The notes: generated by a model from the sequence alone, not told the origin. A stretch of DNA of 64,000 nt from Leptolinea tardivitalis (GCF_001050275.1 NZ_BBYA01000011.1:244075-308074), one strand, 5' to 3'. Positions 46,203 to 54,881 are shown, counted from the first letter of the stretch. Numbers and translations are program-made.

Positions 46203-46877
46203 TCACCAGATGCCGGGGAACAGGTGGTATTTGACCTTTTGCTGGTATTCTTTATATCCCGGCAACTCTTTTTCCAAAATTTTCTCCTCATTGAGCAGGC
46301 GGAAGATCAACGTAGGGATGATCATGGCGCCGGGAATCATCGCCCAGAAAGAACCCAACGCCAGGGGAGCAAATACATACATGAACACCATGCCAAAATA
46401 CATAGGATGGCGCACAATGGCATACGGCCCAGTGCTGATGACCGATTGCCCTTTTTCTACTTCCACAACACGCGAGGTGTACTGGTTGGTCCGGAAGACT
46501 TGTAAGATAAAGAAATAAGCAGCCAACACCAGAACATCTGCTGCCAGCACCATCCAGACAGGAACATTCGACCAGCCGAAACGGATATCAAATCCGGGCA
46601 ACACAAATTCCAAAATAATGAACAGGCTGGAAACCAAAACGATCACCTGTTGTTCTTTGGCTGTCTCTTTTGTTCGCATTCGGCGTTCAAGGAGGCCGGG
46701 GTCATTCTTGATCAGGTATGCGGCTACAATACAAAGCGGAATGAGCAATGCTGCCATGAACACCCAGGCCTGCCAGTAGTTGAATGTTCCGGCGGGCAGG
46801 AAAAATGCCGCCATTAAGATCAATATGACCAGTACAAACCGGCTCAAAGCCAATTTAATAACGGCAGAGCGTTGCAT
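46203..46877 (-). CDS. Isoprenylcysteine carboxyl methyltransferase-like membrane protein
   Basis: 224 residues with five to six membrane segments. The C-terminal ICMT/PEMT motif STGPYAIVRHPMYFGMV (about 130-146) binds SAM, and EKELPGYKEYQQKVKYHLFPG closes the protein in the family pattern (only ELPGYKEYQQKV cited as key). It methylates a lipid or small membrane substrate; the exact one is unknown. Same transcript direction as the flanking genes. Confidence 0.82.
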   Translation of the reverse strand: MQRSAVIKLALSRFVLVILILMAAFFLPAGTFNYWQAWVFMAALLIPLCIVAAYLIKNDPGLLERRMRTKETAKEQQVIVLVSSLFIILEFVLPGFDIRFGWSNVPVWMVLAADVLVLAAYFFILQVFRTNQYTSRVVEVEKGQSVISTGPYAIVRHPMYFGMVFMYVFAPLALGSFWAMIPGAMIIPTLIFRLLNEEKILEKELPGYKEYQQKVKYHLFPGIW

Positions 46878-46889
46878 TGATTATCTCCA

Positions 46890-47705
46890 TTACATTTGAA
46901 GATGAACCATGTATTGAATGCGGCGGCTGTCCGAAAAAACTCCAACCAGCCAAACATTTAATGGGAGCAGCTTGCGATTATCACGAAAAAAATACAGTGT
47001 CTCCAGAACTTTAAAGCGCGAGTCCCATTTTTCAACATCTTCTGAGCGTTCGAGACCCCAGACAAGGAAAGATTTTTCATCCAAACCGCTGCTTTTAATC
47101 ACCATTTGGTTTGCTGTTTTTACACCAAAAGCTGAAGCGGCGTCAAATAAAATTTCACTGCCGGGGAATTTGTCTGCCAGATGGGTAAGAAATGTTTTAA
47201 TTTCTGGTTCTTGAAAATAATAAAATACACCGGCAGAAACAAACAGGACGCTATCTGTAACACTTATTTCATTTAACCATTCCGGCTCAAGAAATGAAGA
47301 GATTATATATGTCCGACGTTTCGTCTCTGGTATGAATTGACGCCGGAGATTAATAACATCTGGCAAATCTAGATCATACCAACGAAGAGAACCGTTATCC
47401 ACCCGATCGAATGTAGTATCAAGACCACATCCAATATTAACGATGGTTCCAGTTGGATGTTTCCTGAGGAATTCATTGATAACCCGATCTGTGGTACGAC
47501 TTCGCATGATCCAAGCATATTGCGATATCGGACTGATCCCTTTTGAAATGGTCGAAAAGTCAAAATCGAGCTTTTCCATCACTTCCACAGCCGTTTTGTC
47601 AACCAACAAAGGATCGCGTTTCTTTGTTTCTTTCGCTCTACCCCAGAGAGGTAGTAGTAGAGTTTTCTGCACGTTTCCCAGTTGGACTTTAATTTTCTCA
47701 GACAT
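46890..47705 (-). CDS. LCMT-family class I SAM-dependent O-methyltransferase
   Basis: 271 residues of the leucine carboxyl methyltransferase/Tcmp-like family: LLPLWGRAKETKKRDPLLVD near the start, SAM motif IVNIGCGLDTTFDRVD (about 88-103), the acidic RWYDLDLPDVINLRR and FVSAGVFYYF. In bacteria such enzymes methylate polyketides or other carboxyl/hydroxyl groups; no partner biosynthesis genes are next to it. AAAC CTATG context gives only a weak Shine-Dalgarno. Confidence 0.8.
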   Translation of the reverse strand: MSEKIKVQLGNVQKTLLLPLWGRAKETKKRDPLLVDKTAVEVMEKLDFDFSTISKGISPISQYAWIMRSRTTDRVINEFLRKHPTGTIVNIGCGLDTTFDRVDNGSLRWYDLDLPDVINLRRQFIPETKRRTYIISSFLEPEWLNEISVTDSVLFVSAGVFYYFQEPEIKTFLTHLADKFPGSEILFDAASAFGVKTANQMVIKSSGLDEKSFLVWGLERSEDVEKWDSRFKVLETLYFFRDNRKLLPLNVWLVGVFSDSRRIQYMVHLQM

Positions 47706-47818
47706 AGGTTTCCTGCCTTTTTCCCGTCTGATAATTTATGAGGCGGGGTACTTATATCTTTCAGTAACCAACCTTGGTAGGTAAATAAGCTGAATTCAAG
47801 AATAACCGGTGAAATTCA

Positions 47819-48337
47819 TTAAATATGAAAGGGCTGGAATTCATCCCGCAGAATGGCCATGATCATGCCGTCCCAGCGTTCGTCACCCACCCGTGTGGAA
47901 GACCTGCGAACACCTTCCTGCTTGAACCCTATCCGACTGTACACGCTGATCGCCCGAGTGTTGAAGGTGAAAACATTCAATTCCAGGCGTGCGATCTCTG
48001 GAATGGCAAAAGCCTCTTTTACAGCCAGCCTCACCATGGGTTCAGCCAGACCGCAGCCGCGAAATTCCGGGTTGATGGCCACCCGTTGAACAATGGCATC
48101 TCCGTTACGCCAATCGAACCCCAATTCAATATGACCGACGATTTTCCCGGCATCCTCAGCCATCCAGCATTTGCGGCGGGGTGGGGTGACAGTGCATTCA
48201 TTCAACAATGCCTGGAGTTGAACATCATCCAACGGATAATGCATCAAAGGGCCACCCCATTGAACCACATCTGCTTCTGATTTAAACCAGGAAGCCAGAA
48301 TGGGGAAATATTGCGCGGTAAAAGGGATTAATTCCAT
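47819..48337 (-). CDS. GNAT family N-acetyltransferase
   Basis: 172 residues from the ATG at 48337 with AGGGGG before it. Acetyl-CoA binding motif AINPEFRGCGLAEPMVR (about 97-113) and the C-terminal NTRAISVYSRIGFKQEG, typical of RimJ/RimL-like acetyltransferases acting on protein N-termini or small amines. Substrate unknown. Confidence 0.85.
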   Translation of the reverse strand: MELIPFTAQYFPILASWFKSEADVVQWGGPLMHYPLDDVQLQALLNECTVTPPRRKCWMAEDAGKIVGHIELGFDWRNGDAIVQRVAINPEFRGCGLAEPMVRLAVKEAFAIPEIARLELNVFTFNTRAISVYSRIGFKQEGVRRSSTRVGDERWDGMIMAILRDEFQPFHI

Positions 48338-48363
48338 TTGCACCCCCTTTTTGAAGGGAAATA

Positions 48364-48777
48364 TCAGGCTGATTTCATGGGCAGGTTGGAACCGCAGAAT
48401 GGACAATCGGCGGATTGAGCTCCCGTCCATTTGACTTCATGCCCGCGGGTGGGGGCACCGCAGCGGGGGCAATTGGTCGGCAGGAGGTCTGAACGATGGA
48501 CTGGTCCAGCGGCGGCTTGAGATGAGGTGAAAGACGCTGTTCGGGTGTTTGAGGTCTTATTTTCTTCGTCTGCATCTATAGGTATTTTTACAAAAGCCTC
48601 TGGGGCAAATTTCTTGATGATGGCTTCAAATAATACGGAAATGGCAACCAGCACCAGAATACCCGGCCACCACCAGCCCTGCCAGGCGATCACAGCCAGA
48701 CCAAGAAGCCAGATCACGGCATGTAGTTTCTCCCAGCCTCCGGTAAGTTCTTCTTTTTCTTTATGCTTTTTCCCCAT
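48364..48777 (-). CDS. Small membrane protein with C-terminal zinc ribbon
   Basis: 137 residues, family not recognised. A charged N-terminus, two close hydrophobic segments (about 19-58: AVIWLLGLAVIAWQGWWW, ILVLVAISVLFEAII), a Ser/Thr-rich linker, and a two-knuckle zinc ribbon: CPRCGAP (about 103) and CPFCGS (about 125). It could sense zinc or bind nucleic acid at the membrane; that is inference. GGAAGG precedes the ATG. It is 26 nt upstream of the GNAT gene. Confidence 0.6.
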   Translation of the reverse strand: MGKKHKEKEELTGGWEKLHAVIWLLGLAVIAWQGWWWPGILVLVAISVLFEAIIKKFAPEAFVKIPIDADEENKTSNTRTASFTSSQAAAGPVHRSDLLPTNCPRCGAPTRGHEVKWTGAQSADCPFCGSNLPMKSA

Positions 48778-48984
48778 ATCGCTAATCCTTCCTGAGTCGT
48801 TCTAATTTACCTGAACCAGAATTCTGGTTTACCAGCTGGATCGACGGCAATTATACAATTGTATTTTCCTGATCTGCCTTTAGACCTTTTTCCGGCCGAT
48901 AATCAATCATACTTATCTACGTAAAAATGCTCATGAGGTATCATTAAATTATCTTAATTTCGCATACCGGACACAGGAGGATGA

Positions 48985-49863
48985 ATGATCACCGAGGAGC
49001 AGCGCAGCAAAATCCGTCAATTTCAGAAGGACGAAATCACCAGCCACCTTCTATATAAACAACTGGCGAAAATAATCAAAGACCAGAACAACGCCCGTGT
49101 TATTCATGAAATGTCTGATACGGAGTTACGGCATTACCAGTTTTGGAAAAATGTCAGCAATGAAGATGTTCAACCAAACAGTATCAAAATCTTTTTTCTG
49201 ATCTTAATGGTGCGGATACTTGGTCTTACGTTCTCTATCAAGCTGATTGAACGGGGAGAAGCTGCCGGAGCAAAGGAATATGCAGAATTTGAGTCTGTAA
49301 TTCCCGGTGCCGCCCAACTTGGTAAGGATGAAGAGGAACATGAAGAGGCCATGACGGCCATGATCGAAGAAGAATTCCTCTCTTATGTAGGTTCGATCGT
49401 GCTTGGGTTGAATGACGCCCTGGTTGAATTGACAGGTACCCTGGCAGGTTTGACGTTTGCTCTACAAAGCGGACAGCTCGTAGCGGTCAGCGGCCTGATC
49501 ACGGGTATTGCGGCGGCTTTTTCAATGGCGGCTTCTGAATTCTTATCTGCCCGGGCAGATAATGATTCAAAAGCCGGACGGTCGGCATTGTATACGGGGA
49601 TTGCCTATATCATCACAGTGATCCTGTTGATCCTGCCATATCTGCTTGTTCCACAGGCGGGCAAGGGAATATTCATCAGTCTGGCCATTACTCTTTTGAT
49701 TGCGGTTCTTATTATCCTGGGCTTCAATTTCTATGTTTCTGTCGCCAAAGATCTGCCGTTTAAACAGCGCTTCCTTGAAATGTTGGGCATCAGTATGGGG
49801 GTGTCTGCCCTGTCATTCATTGTAGGCTTGATTGTAAGAAACGTTTTCGGTATTGAAATGTAA
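48985..49863 (+). CDS. Erythrin-VIT1 fusion, ferritin-like metal transporter
   Basis: 292 residues. The N-terminal about 130 residues are a rubrerythrin-like helical bundle with acidic/His ligands (ETSHLLY-like segment DEITSHLLYKQL, DTELRHYQFW, GKDEEEHEEAM). The rest is a VIT1/CCC1 transporter with five membrane helices (VLGLNDALVELTGTLAGLTFA; SMAASEFLSARADND). This layout matches MbfA-type proteins that export or store iron/manganese. AGGAGG is 6 nt before the ATG. Single gene with its own terminator. Confidence 0.87.
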   Translation: MITEEQRSKIRQFQKDEITSHLLYKQLAKIIKDQNNARVIHEMSDTELRHYQFWKNVSNEDVQPNSIKIFFLILMVRILGLTFSIKLIERGEAAGAKEYAEFESVIPGAAQLGKDEEEHEEAMTAMIEEEFLSYVGSIVLGLNDALVELTGTLAGLTFALQSGQLVAVSGLITGIAAAFSMAASEFLSARADNDSKAGRSALYTGIAYIITVILLILPYLLVPQAGKGIFISLAITLLIAVLIILGFNFYVSVAKDLPFKQRFLEMLGISMGVSALSFIVGLIVRNVFGIEM

Positions 49864-49877
49864 ACTCTTTTATATTA

Positions 49878-49922
49878 ATGACAACGGCACAGAGTATCTC
49901 GTGCCGTTGTCATTTTTGTTTT
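49878..49922 (+). terminator. Terminator after erythrin-VIT1 gene
   Basis: 13-bp perfect stem ATGACAACGGCAC/GTGCCGTTGTCAT, then TTTTGTTTT. Confidence 0.9.
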
Positions 49923-50049
49923 CAGATCTTAGAGTGATTGATTTGGGTGTTTTGTTTGTCAGGGGGACGGTCAGAAGAATGAAAAGCCAACCTTTTTTCT
50001 CCTCAATCTGTATATATAGATAGACACCTACACATAAAGGGAGCAACGA

Positions 50050-50400
50050 ATGAATGATCAACAGGCGATCAGCCGGTTGAAAAATGGGGATATCGGAGGG
50101 CTGGAATACCTGGTTTCAAAATACCAGGAAAAGGCACTGCGTACTGCCTATCTGATCACCCATAACCGGCAACTATCAGAAGATGTTGTGCAGGAAACAT
50201 TCGTCCGGATGTATCAGCGGATCCGCTCGTTTGATGACCAGAGGCCGTTTGAACCGTACTTGATGCGAAGTGTGGTTAATACAGCCATCAATCAGGCGGA
50301 GAAGAATCTGAATTTCGTTAATCTGGATGAACAGATTACGATGATCGATGTAGGGAATTTGCTAAAGTCCAGCTATGTTCATACCTGGCTGAATCAGTAG
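50050..50400 (+). CDS. ECF sigma-like protein with region 2 only
   Basis: 116 residues. Residues about 5-95 match sigma-70 region 2 (AYLITHNRQLSEDVVQETFVRMYQ, then RPFEPYLMRSVVNTAINQ, cited as short pieces). The protein stops after about 20 further residues with no region 4 for -35 binding, and the next 80 bases hold no such domain in any frame. It may be a truncated ECF sigma factor (decayed gene) or a stand-alone core-binding protein. AAGGGAG precedes the ATG. Followed by a hairpin and the DUF2000 gene. Confidence 0.7.
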   Translation: MNDQQAISRLKNGDIGGLEYLVSKYQEKALRTAYLITHNRQLSEDVVQETFVRMYQRIRSFDDQRPFEPYLMRSVVNTAINQAEKNLNFVNLDEQITMIDVGNLLKSSYVHTWLNQ

Positions 50401-50451
50401 GTAATTGAACACTACGGGATAGCAATTTCATTCTATACCCCGATACATCCT

Positions 50452-50481
50452 CCGGTTATCTTTGATAAAAAAGATAACCGG
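50452..50481 (+). promoter_or_regulatory. Hairpin over the DUF2000 ribosome binding site
   Basis: Perfect 11-bp stem, arms CCGGTTATCTT and AAGATAACCGG. The GGAG Shine-Dalgarno (50480-50483) begins inside the 3' arm. It may terminate the sigma-like gene or limit translation of the next gene. Confidence 0.5.
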
Positions 50482-50487
50482 AGTTTT

Positions 50488-50898
50488 ATGATGAAATGCG
50501 TCATGGTTATTGATCAGAATTTACCGTTGGGATTAATCGCCAATACGGCTGCTGTGCTGGCGATCAGCCTTGGGAAGAAGGTGGATGGCATTGTGGGGGA
50601 AGATGTGGTTGACCGGGATGGGACGGTGCATAAGGGCATCACCCGGGCCACTGTTCCACTGTTGAAAGGAGACAGCAGCCTGATCCGGTCACTGCGAAGC
50701 CGGCTGCTGTCTATGCCGGAGAATTCCCTTTTCTTTGTGGATTTTTGTGACATCGCTCAGCAATCCAAACGGTACGAAGATTACACGGCCAATATAGCCC
50801 TCACATCAGAATGTGATTTGACGTATCTTGGAATTGCTATTTATGGTGAAGATCGGGAGGTAAACAAATTGACCGGCAATATCGGTCTGCTGCGCTGA
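50488..50898 (+). CDS. DUF2000 family protein
   Basis: 136 residues (start could be one codon later). It begins KCVMVIDQNLPLGLIANTAAVLAISLG, which is the DUF2000 N-terminal block (key part NLPLGLIANTAAVL). A small alpha/beta protein of unknown function, related in fold to peptidyl-tRNA hydrolase 2-like proteins. It converges on the AraC gene; such DUF2000/AraC neighbourhoods are common, which suggests but does not prove a link. Confidence 0.8.
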   Translation: MMKCVMVIDQNLPLGLIANTAAVLAISLGKKVDGIVGEDVVDRDGTVHKGITRATVPLLKGDSSLIRSLRSRLLSMPENSLFFVDFCDIAQQSKRYEDYTANIALTSECDLTYLGIAIYGEDREVNKLTGNIGLLR

Positions 50899-50902
50899 CC
50901 GG

Positions 50903-51739
50903 TCAGGTAGACAGGCCGGCCTGGTATTGCTGTGGAGTGGCACCCACCAGCGACCGGAACTTACGGGTGAAATGGCTCTGATCGGCAAAGCCGACGGCGG
51001 CAGCCGTCTCGGCGATGGGACTGCCGGCTGCCAGCATCTGCCGGGCGTGATGGATGCGCATCTGCAACTGGCAGGTGTGGGGCGGCAGTCCGTAATGCCG
51101 GCGGAAAGACCGCAGGAAATGAAAGGGACTTAATCCACACAGGGAAGCCAATTCCTGCAGGGATATGTTTTCGGACAGATGGTCTTGAAGGTAAAGGTAA
51201 CCTTTTTGGACGGCCTCCGGGCAGGATGGAAAAATCCTCTCTTCAACATTGTATGATTCCAGAATCGCTGCCACAATCTCGTGGAGTTTCGTTTCAATTT
51301 CAAGACGGGTGCTTCCTGCGATGATGGACTGACTCAGCGATTTGAATATGCGGCGGATGGCAGGGTTTTGAAGCACAGGCTTTGGAAAGCGGAAGTCGGT
51401 TTTCGACGTTTGTCCGCAATCCATCACAAGCTGTTGCATATAGGGCGGTTCTATATAGAGCATGGTATAGGCAAAAACCGAACCGGAATCCGGGTTGCAG
51501 GCGTGCACTTCACCGGGATTGATCAACACAATATCTCCGCTACACACCGGAAATACAGCTTCGGCCTGCTGTAAAAGGTGAAATTGCGTGCTTCCCCTGC
51601 TGACCAGGCCGATGGAATACGCGTTGTGGTTATGCCGGTGGAAGGCCGGCTGACTGTATTGTGAGAATCGCAATTCAATGTGCTGAAGAGACGGATCGCG
51701 GACAAACTGAACGATACGGTGAGTATCTACAGGAGACAT
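50903..51739 (-). CDS. AraC family transcriptional regulator
   Basis: 278 residues. N-terminal cupin-like sensor (about 1-150: HRHNHNAYSIGLVSRG, GDIVLINPGEVHACNP) and a C-terminal double-HTH AraC domain (about 175-275: ISLQELASLCGLSPFHFLRSF, here cited in parts, and VGFADQSHFTRKFRSLVG). It starts 3 nt after the acetate kinase-like gene, so the two are one unit. Target genes unknown. Confidence 0.88.
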   Translation of the reverse strand: MSPVDTHRIVQFVRDPSLQHIELRFSQYSQPAFHRHNHNAYSIGLVSRGSTQFHLLQQAEAVFPVCSGDIVLINPGEVHACNPDSGSVFAYTMLYIEPPYMQQLVMDCGQTSKTDFRFPKPVLQNPAIRRIFKSLSQSIIAGSTRLEIETKLHEIVAAILESYNVEERIFPSCPEAVQKGYLYLQDHLSENISLQELASLCGLSPFHFLRSFRRHYGLPPHTCQLQMRIHHARQMLAAGSPIAETAAAVGFADQSHFTRKFRSLVGATPQQYQAGLST

Positions 51740-51742
51740 ATT

Positions 51743-52942
51743 TCAGGCCTGTTCCAACTGAGACAGCACTTCCTGCAAAATGACCTGTTCCTCGTCCGTT
51801 GGCACAGTCAGCAGGCGGGTGCGGGATGCCGGTGAACTGAAGCAGGTGATCTGATCTGGTAGAGCCAGACGGTTGGCATCGGCATCCAGAAGGATGCCCA
51901 GGTTCTCTACACCGCGGCAGACTTTCTCGCGAAGTTTCCAGGATTTCAGGCCGACATCATCGGTAAAGACGATGGCATCGGCATCGTTTAATAGCCAGAA
52001 AAAAGCCCCCAGGTAGAGTTGCAGACGGTGCGCATATACATCAAACGCAAGCCGGCAGTCTTCATTGCCTTTTTCACCTTCGGCTATGACCTCTTCGAGG
52101 TTGGACGAATATCCGGATAGACCGATCAGGCCGGATTGATTATTCAGGATGAATTCAACGTCATCGACCGAACTGCCGCGGCGGATCATCTCCAGTACGA
52201 TCTCGGGATCCAAATCGCCGCAGCGGGTTGACATGACCAGCCCCGGCAGGGGGGAATAGCCCATGGACGAATCCATAGAGCGGCCGTCTTTCATGGCGGT
52301 GACACTCGAGCCGCCGGTTCCCAGATGGCAAAGGATCAGTTTTAATTCCTCCAGCGGTCTGCCCAGGTATTCGGCTGTTCGGGCGGACACATACTGATAG
52401 GAAAGGCCGTGGAATCCATATTTCCGGTAGCCGTTCTCTTGCACCAGCTCGCGCGGCAGGGCATACTGACGGGATTCCGCCGGCATGTTGGCGTGGAAAG
52501 CAGTATCAAACACCGCGAATTGTGCCGCATCCGGCAGAAGCTCCCGGCAGACTTCAATTACGCTGTATGAATTCGGGTTATGAATGGGCGCCAGGGGGAA
52601 ACAGCCCTTCAACCCGGCCAAAACGGCTTTATCAATGCGGGTGGTGTGCTGGAACACGTCACCGCCGTGCACAAACCGGTGTCCGATGGCATCCACTGAC
52701 AGGTTAGATTTACGCAGAAGAGCCAGAATTTGCCGGGCAGCCTCACGATGAGAGGGGAGTTCGACATTCACCGAGCCTTTTTGACTGCCGGCCGTCCAAT
52801 CAAGGCACGAATCAGCCCGAGTTTTCGTGGCTACATTACGAGCTTTGCCAGCTGCAACCAGAATGGGTGTAGTGCCGTATTCTTTCTGGTAAAGTTTGAA
52901 GCCCTGGGAAGAACTCCCGCAATTAAAGATCAGAATGTTCAT
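51743..52942 (-). CDS. ackA: Acetate kinase family protein, divergent
   Basis: 399 residues, normal length. Catalytic set conserved: N7 in IFNCGSSS, R89 in GHRFVHGG, D146 in FDTAFH, H178 in GFHG, H206 in CHLGTGGSS, R240 in TRCGDLDP and E384/E385 near the end. The nucleotide-binding loop, usually close to GIGEN, reads TDDVGLKS (328-335), and the first loop is CGSSSQGFK rather than AGSSSLKF. It is probably an acetyl- or acyl-phosphate kinase, perhaps with changed nucleotide or acyl preference. No phosphotransacetylase is adjacent; it is coupled to an AraC regulator. Confidence 0.82.
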   Translation of the reverse strand: MNILIFNCGSSSQGFKLYQKEYGTTPILVAAGKARNVATKTRADSCLDWTAGSQKGSVNVELPSHREAARQILALLRKSNLSVDAIGHRFVHGGDVFQHTTRIDKAVLAGLKGCFPLAPIHNPNSYSVIEVCRELLPDAAQFAVFDTAFHANMPAESRQYALPRELVQENGYRKYGFHGLSYQYVSARTAEYLGRPLEELKLILCHLGTGGSSVTAMKDGRSMDSSMGYSPLPGLVMSTRCGDLDPEIVLEMIRRGSSVDDVEFILNNQSGLIGLSGYSSNLEEVIAEGEKGNEDCRLAFDVYAHRLQLYLGAFFWLLNDADAIVFTDDVGLKSWKLREKVCRGVENLGILLDADANRLALPDQITCFSSPASRTRLLTVPTDEEQVILQEVLSQLEQA

Positions 52943-53017
52943 GGAATTCTCGATTTGTAAAAGTTGTTTTTATTGTAATCACTTCAAATAAACCCGGAAG
53001 GAAAAATCAAAATAGTC

Positions 53018-53060
53018 TTGACATCTTTTATGTGTGAGTGTAATATATACCTATAACACT
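53018..53060 (+). promoter_or_regulatory. Promoter and operator of the GntR-ABC operon
   Basis: -35 TTGACA (53018-53023), 17-bp spacer, -10 TAATAT (53041-53046). An inverted repeat with arms AGTGTAATA (53037-53045) and TATAACACT (53052-53060), 8 of 9 positions symmetric, overlaps the -10 box and start site. It is the expected binding site for the GntR protein encoded 16 nt on. Confidence 0.75.
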
Positions 53061-53075
53061 AATACGGAAGGATGA

Positions 53076-53435
53076 ATGATGAAATTTAATCCAACTGTTC
53101 CCATATATCTACAGATTATGGACAGTATCAAGAAGGATATTGTCACCGGCACACTTGCCCACGGAGAAAGGGTTGAATCAGTGAGAGTATTATCAGAAAA
53201 ATTCGGAGTCAATTTGAATACCATGCAGCGGGCTTGCTCTGAACTTGAACGTGAAGGGGTTATTTACACCCAGCGGGGCGTGGGCAGTTTTGTTACCGAA
53301 GATGAAAAAGTCGTTCACTCGTTGAAACAGGAAATGTGCGGCGGGCTTGTCGATGAATTCATCAACGGAATGAGGGGAATCGGTTTTACCAACAATGAGA
53401 TCCTCAAAACAGTAGAGGAGGCACTGGCAAAATGA
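53076..53435 (+). CDS. GntR family regulator, YtrA type
   Basis: 119 residues. Winged helix of GntR type (PTVPIYLQIMDSIKKDIVTG near the N-terminus; LSEKFGVNLNTMQRACSELE, the recognition helix) with the short two-helix C-terminal part of the YtrA subfamily, which normally represses ABC transporter operons. GGAAGGATG precedes the ATG. Overlaps the ABC ATPase gene by 4 nt. Confidence 0.92.
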   Translation: MMKFNPTVPIYLQIMDSIKKDIVTGTLAHGERVESVRVLSEKFGVNLNTMQRACSELEREGVIYTQRGVGSFVTEDEKVVHSLKQEMCGGLVDEFINGMRGIGFTNNEILKTVEEALAK

Positions 53436-54133
53436 GCGCCATACTGGAAGTGACTGATGTTTCCAAATCTTTCAGTGGACATACCGTTCTCAACCGGGTC
53501 AACATCACCCTGGAAGCCGGACGGGTGGCCGGTTTGATGGGACCGAACGGGGCGGGGAAAACCACTCTGATGAAGACCATTATGAAGATCGTTAAACCCG
53601 ATTCGGGATCCATTCGTGTATGCGGCAGCAATGCTGTTGAGGCCATCCACCGGAATACCGCGTTCATGCCCGATCGCAACCAGCTCTTCCTCTGGATGAA
53701 AATCCGTGATGCCATCCGGTATTACGAAGACATGTTCGGAGATTTTGACGCTAAACGCGCGGTTGACCTGTGCCAGATTTTAGGATTGGATCCGGCGGCG
53801 TCCATCCGCACTCTATCAAAAGGGACGGTCATCCGTACGCTGGTGATGCTGACTTTTTCACGCAACGCCCGCCTCTACCTGTTGGATGAACCCATCGGCT
53901 GGTTTGACCCTCTGGCCAAACACAACATCCTGAAGACCATCCTGGCCGGGATCAATGAAGAAAGCACGGTTTTGATTTCTACCCATCAGGTGAAGGATGT
54001 GGAAATGATATTGGATGATGTACTTTTCCTGAACTACGGCAGCCTGATTCTGACCGACACGGCCGAAAACATCCGCCAGGAGCACGGACAATCGATCGAA
54101 GACCGCTATCTCGAGGTATTTCAAAATGCTTAA
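53432..54133 (+). CDS. ABC transporter ATP-binding protein
   Basis: 233 residues. Walker A GPNGAGKTTLM (about 36-46), Walker B LYLLDEP and the H-loop VLISTHQVKD are intact. The signature reads LSKGTVIRT rather than LSGGQ, as is common in the YtrB/BcrA-like exporters linked to GntR regulators. Overlaps its neighbours on both sides, so translation is coupled. Confidence 0.92.
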   Translation: MSAILEVTDVSKSFSGHTVLNRVNITLEAGRVAGLMGPNGAGKTTLMKTIMKIVKPDSGSIRVCGSNAVEAIHRNTAFMPDRNQLFLWMKIRDAIRYYEDMFGDFDAKRAVDLCQILGLDPAASIRTLSKGTVIRTLVMLTFSRNARLYLLDEPIGWFDPLAKHNILKTILAGINEESTVLISTHQVKDVEMILDDVLFLNYGSLILTDTAENIRQEHGQSIEDRYLEVFQNA

Positions 54134-54863
54134 TCTACTCAAATGGAACTTTCTTGACTTTTTTCATCGCAATATCTGGATGTTTATTGTAGCGGCGGCC
54201 TCACTGGTGTTGATGGCTGTGGTTCCAAATACAGACGGGTTCACCAATGGACTGCTGGTTTTCAGCTCGCTGGTATTGGGCGGCATCTTCTTTCCGGCCT
54301 GCATTGTGCTGGCGTTATACCAGTGTTTCAGCTGGCTGCGCCATGACAGCGCCCTGATGGAACTCTCGCTGCCGGTATCTGCCTGGAAGCAGATGCTCAG
54401 CCGGGTAATCATCGCCGTTCTGGTGAATGTTCTGGCTTGCCTGGGGTTCCTGGTGCTCATGATCCTCTTCTACAGGAACACATCAGGCTATTACAATGCG
54501 CTCACCATAGAGCACTGGGAAACCATGGGCGGACTGGTGTTGTTCCTCCTGCTGGGTGACATGACCGTTCTGATCTCATACATGATCTCACGCAGTATCG
54601 GCCTCACCCGGTTGTGGTCTGCTCTGATCACCACAATGCTCAGCACCATTTTGATGATTGCCATCGCCGTTTTCATCGTGTACGTCATGATCTGGACGAA
54701 TGTACTCATGCTGCCCACCTTCAGCGGACAACACATCATCACCATGAACGGCAACCTGAACATCACGTCATTTGTCCCTGCCATTGTGACCGCAGTTTGG
54801 GTTATCCTGCTGGAATACCTGGGATCGAGCCTGTTGTTGAAGTACTCCATCCAGGTGGACTGA
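54126..54863 (+). CDS. ABC transporter permease, ABC-2 type
   Basis: 245 residues with six hydrophobic segments and no recognisable soluble domain, as in permeases partnered with YtrA-type regulators and BcrA-type ATPases. It probably exports a peptide antibiotic, lipid or other envelope-active compound; substrate unknown. Overlaps the ATPase gene by 8 nt. Confidence 0.85.
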   Translation: MLNLLKWNFLDFFHRNIWMFIVAAASLVLMAVVPNTDGFTNGLLVFSSLVLGGIFFPACIVLALYQCFSWLRHDSALMELSLPVSAWKQMLSRVIIAVLVNVLACLGFLVLMILFYRNTSGYYNALTIEHWETMGGLVLFLLLGDMTVLISYMISRSIGLTRLWSALITTMLSTILMIAIAVFIVYVMIWTNVLMLPTFSGQHIITMNGNLNITSFVPAIVTAVWVILLEYLGSSLLLKYSIQVD

Positions 54864-54881
54864 CCACCTGATACATACTGT

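Noticed and set aside
48364..48577. Out-of-frame open frame rich in Pro and Thr within the zinc-ribbon gene
   Set aside because: Shadow of the 48364-48777 gene; that frame has the paired CxxC motifs and a ribosome binding site.
49870..50061. Small hydrophobic minus-strand open frame after the VIT1 gene
   Set aside because: It covers the terminator and the sigma-like gene's leader and has no supporting signals.
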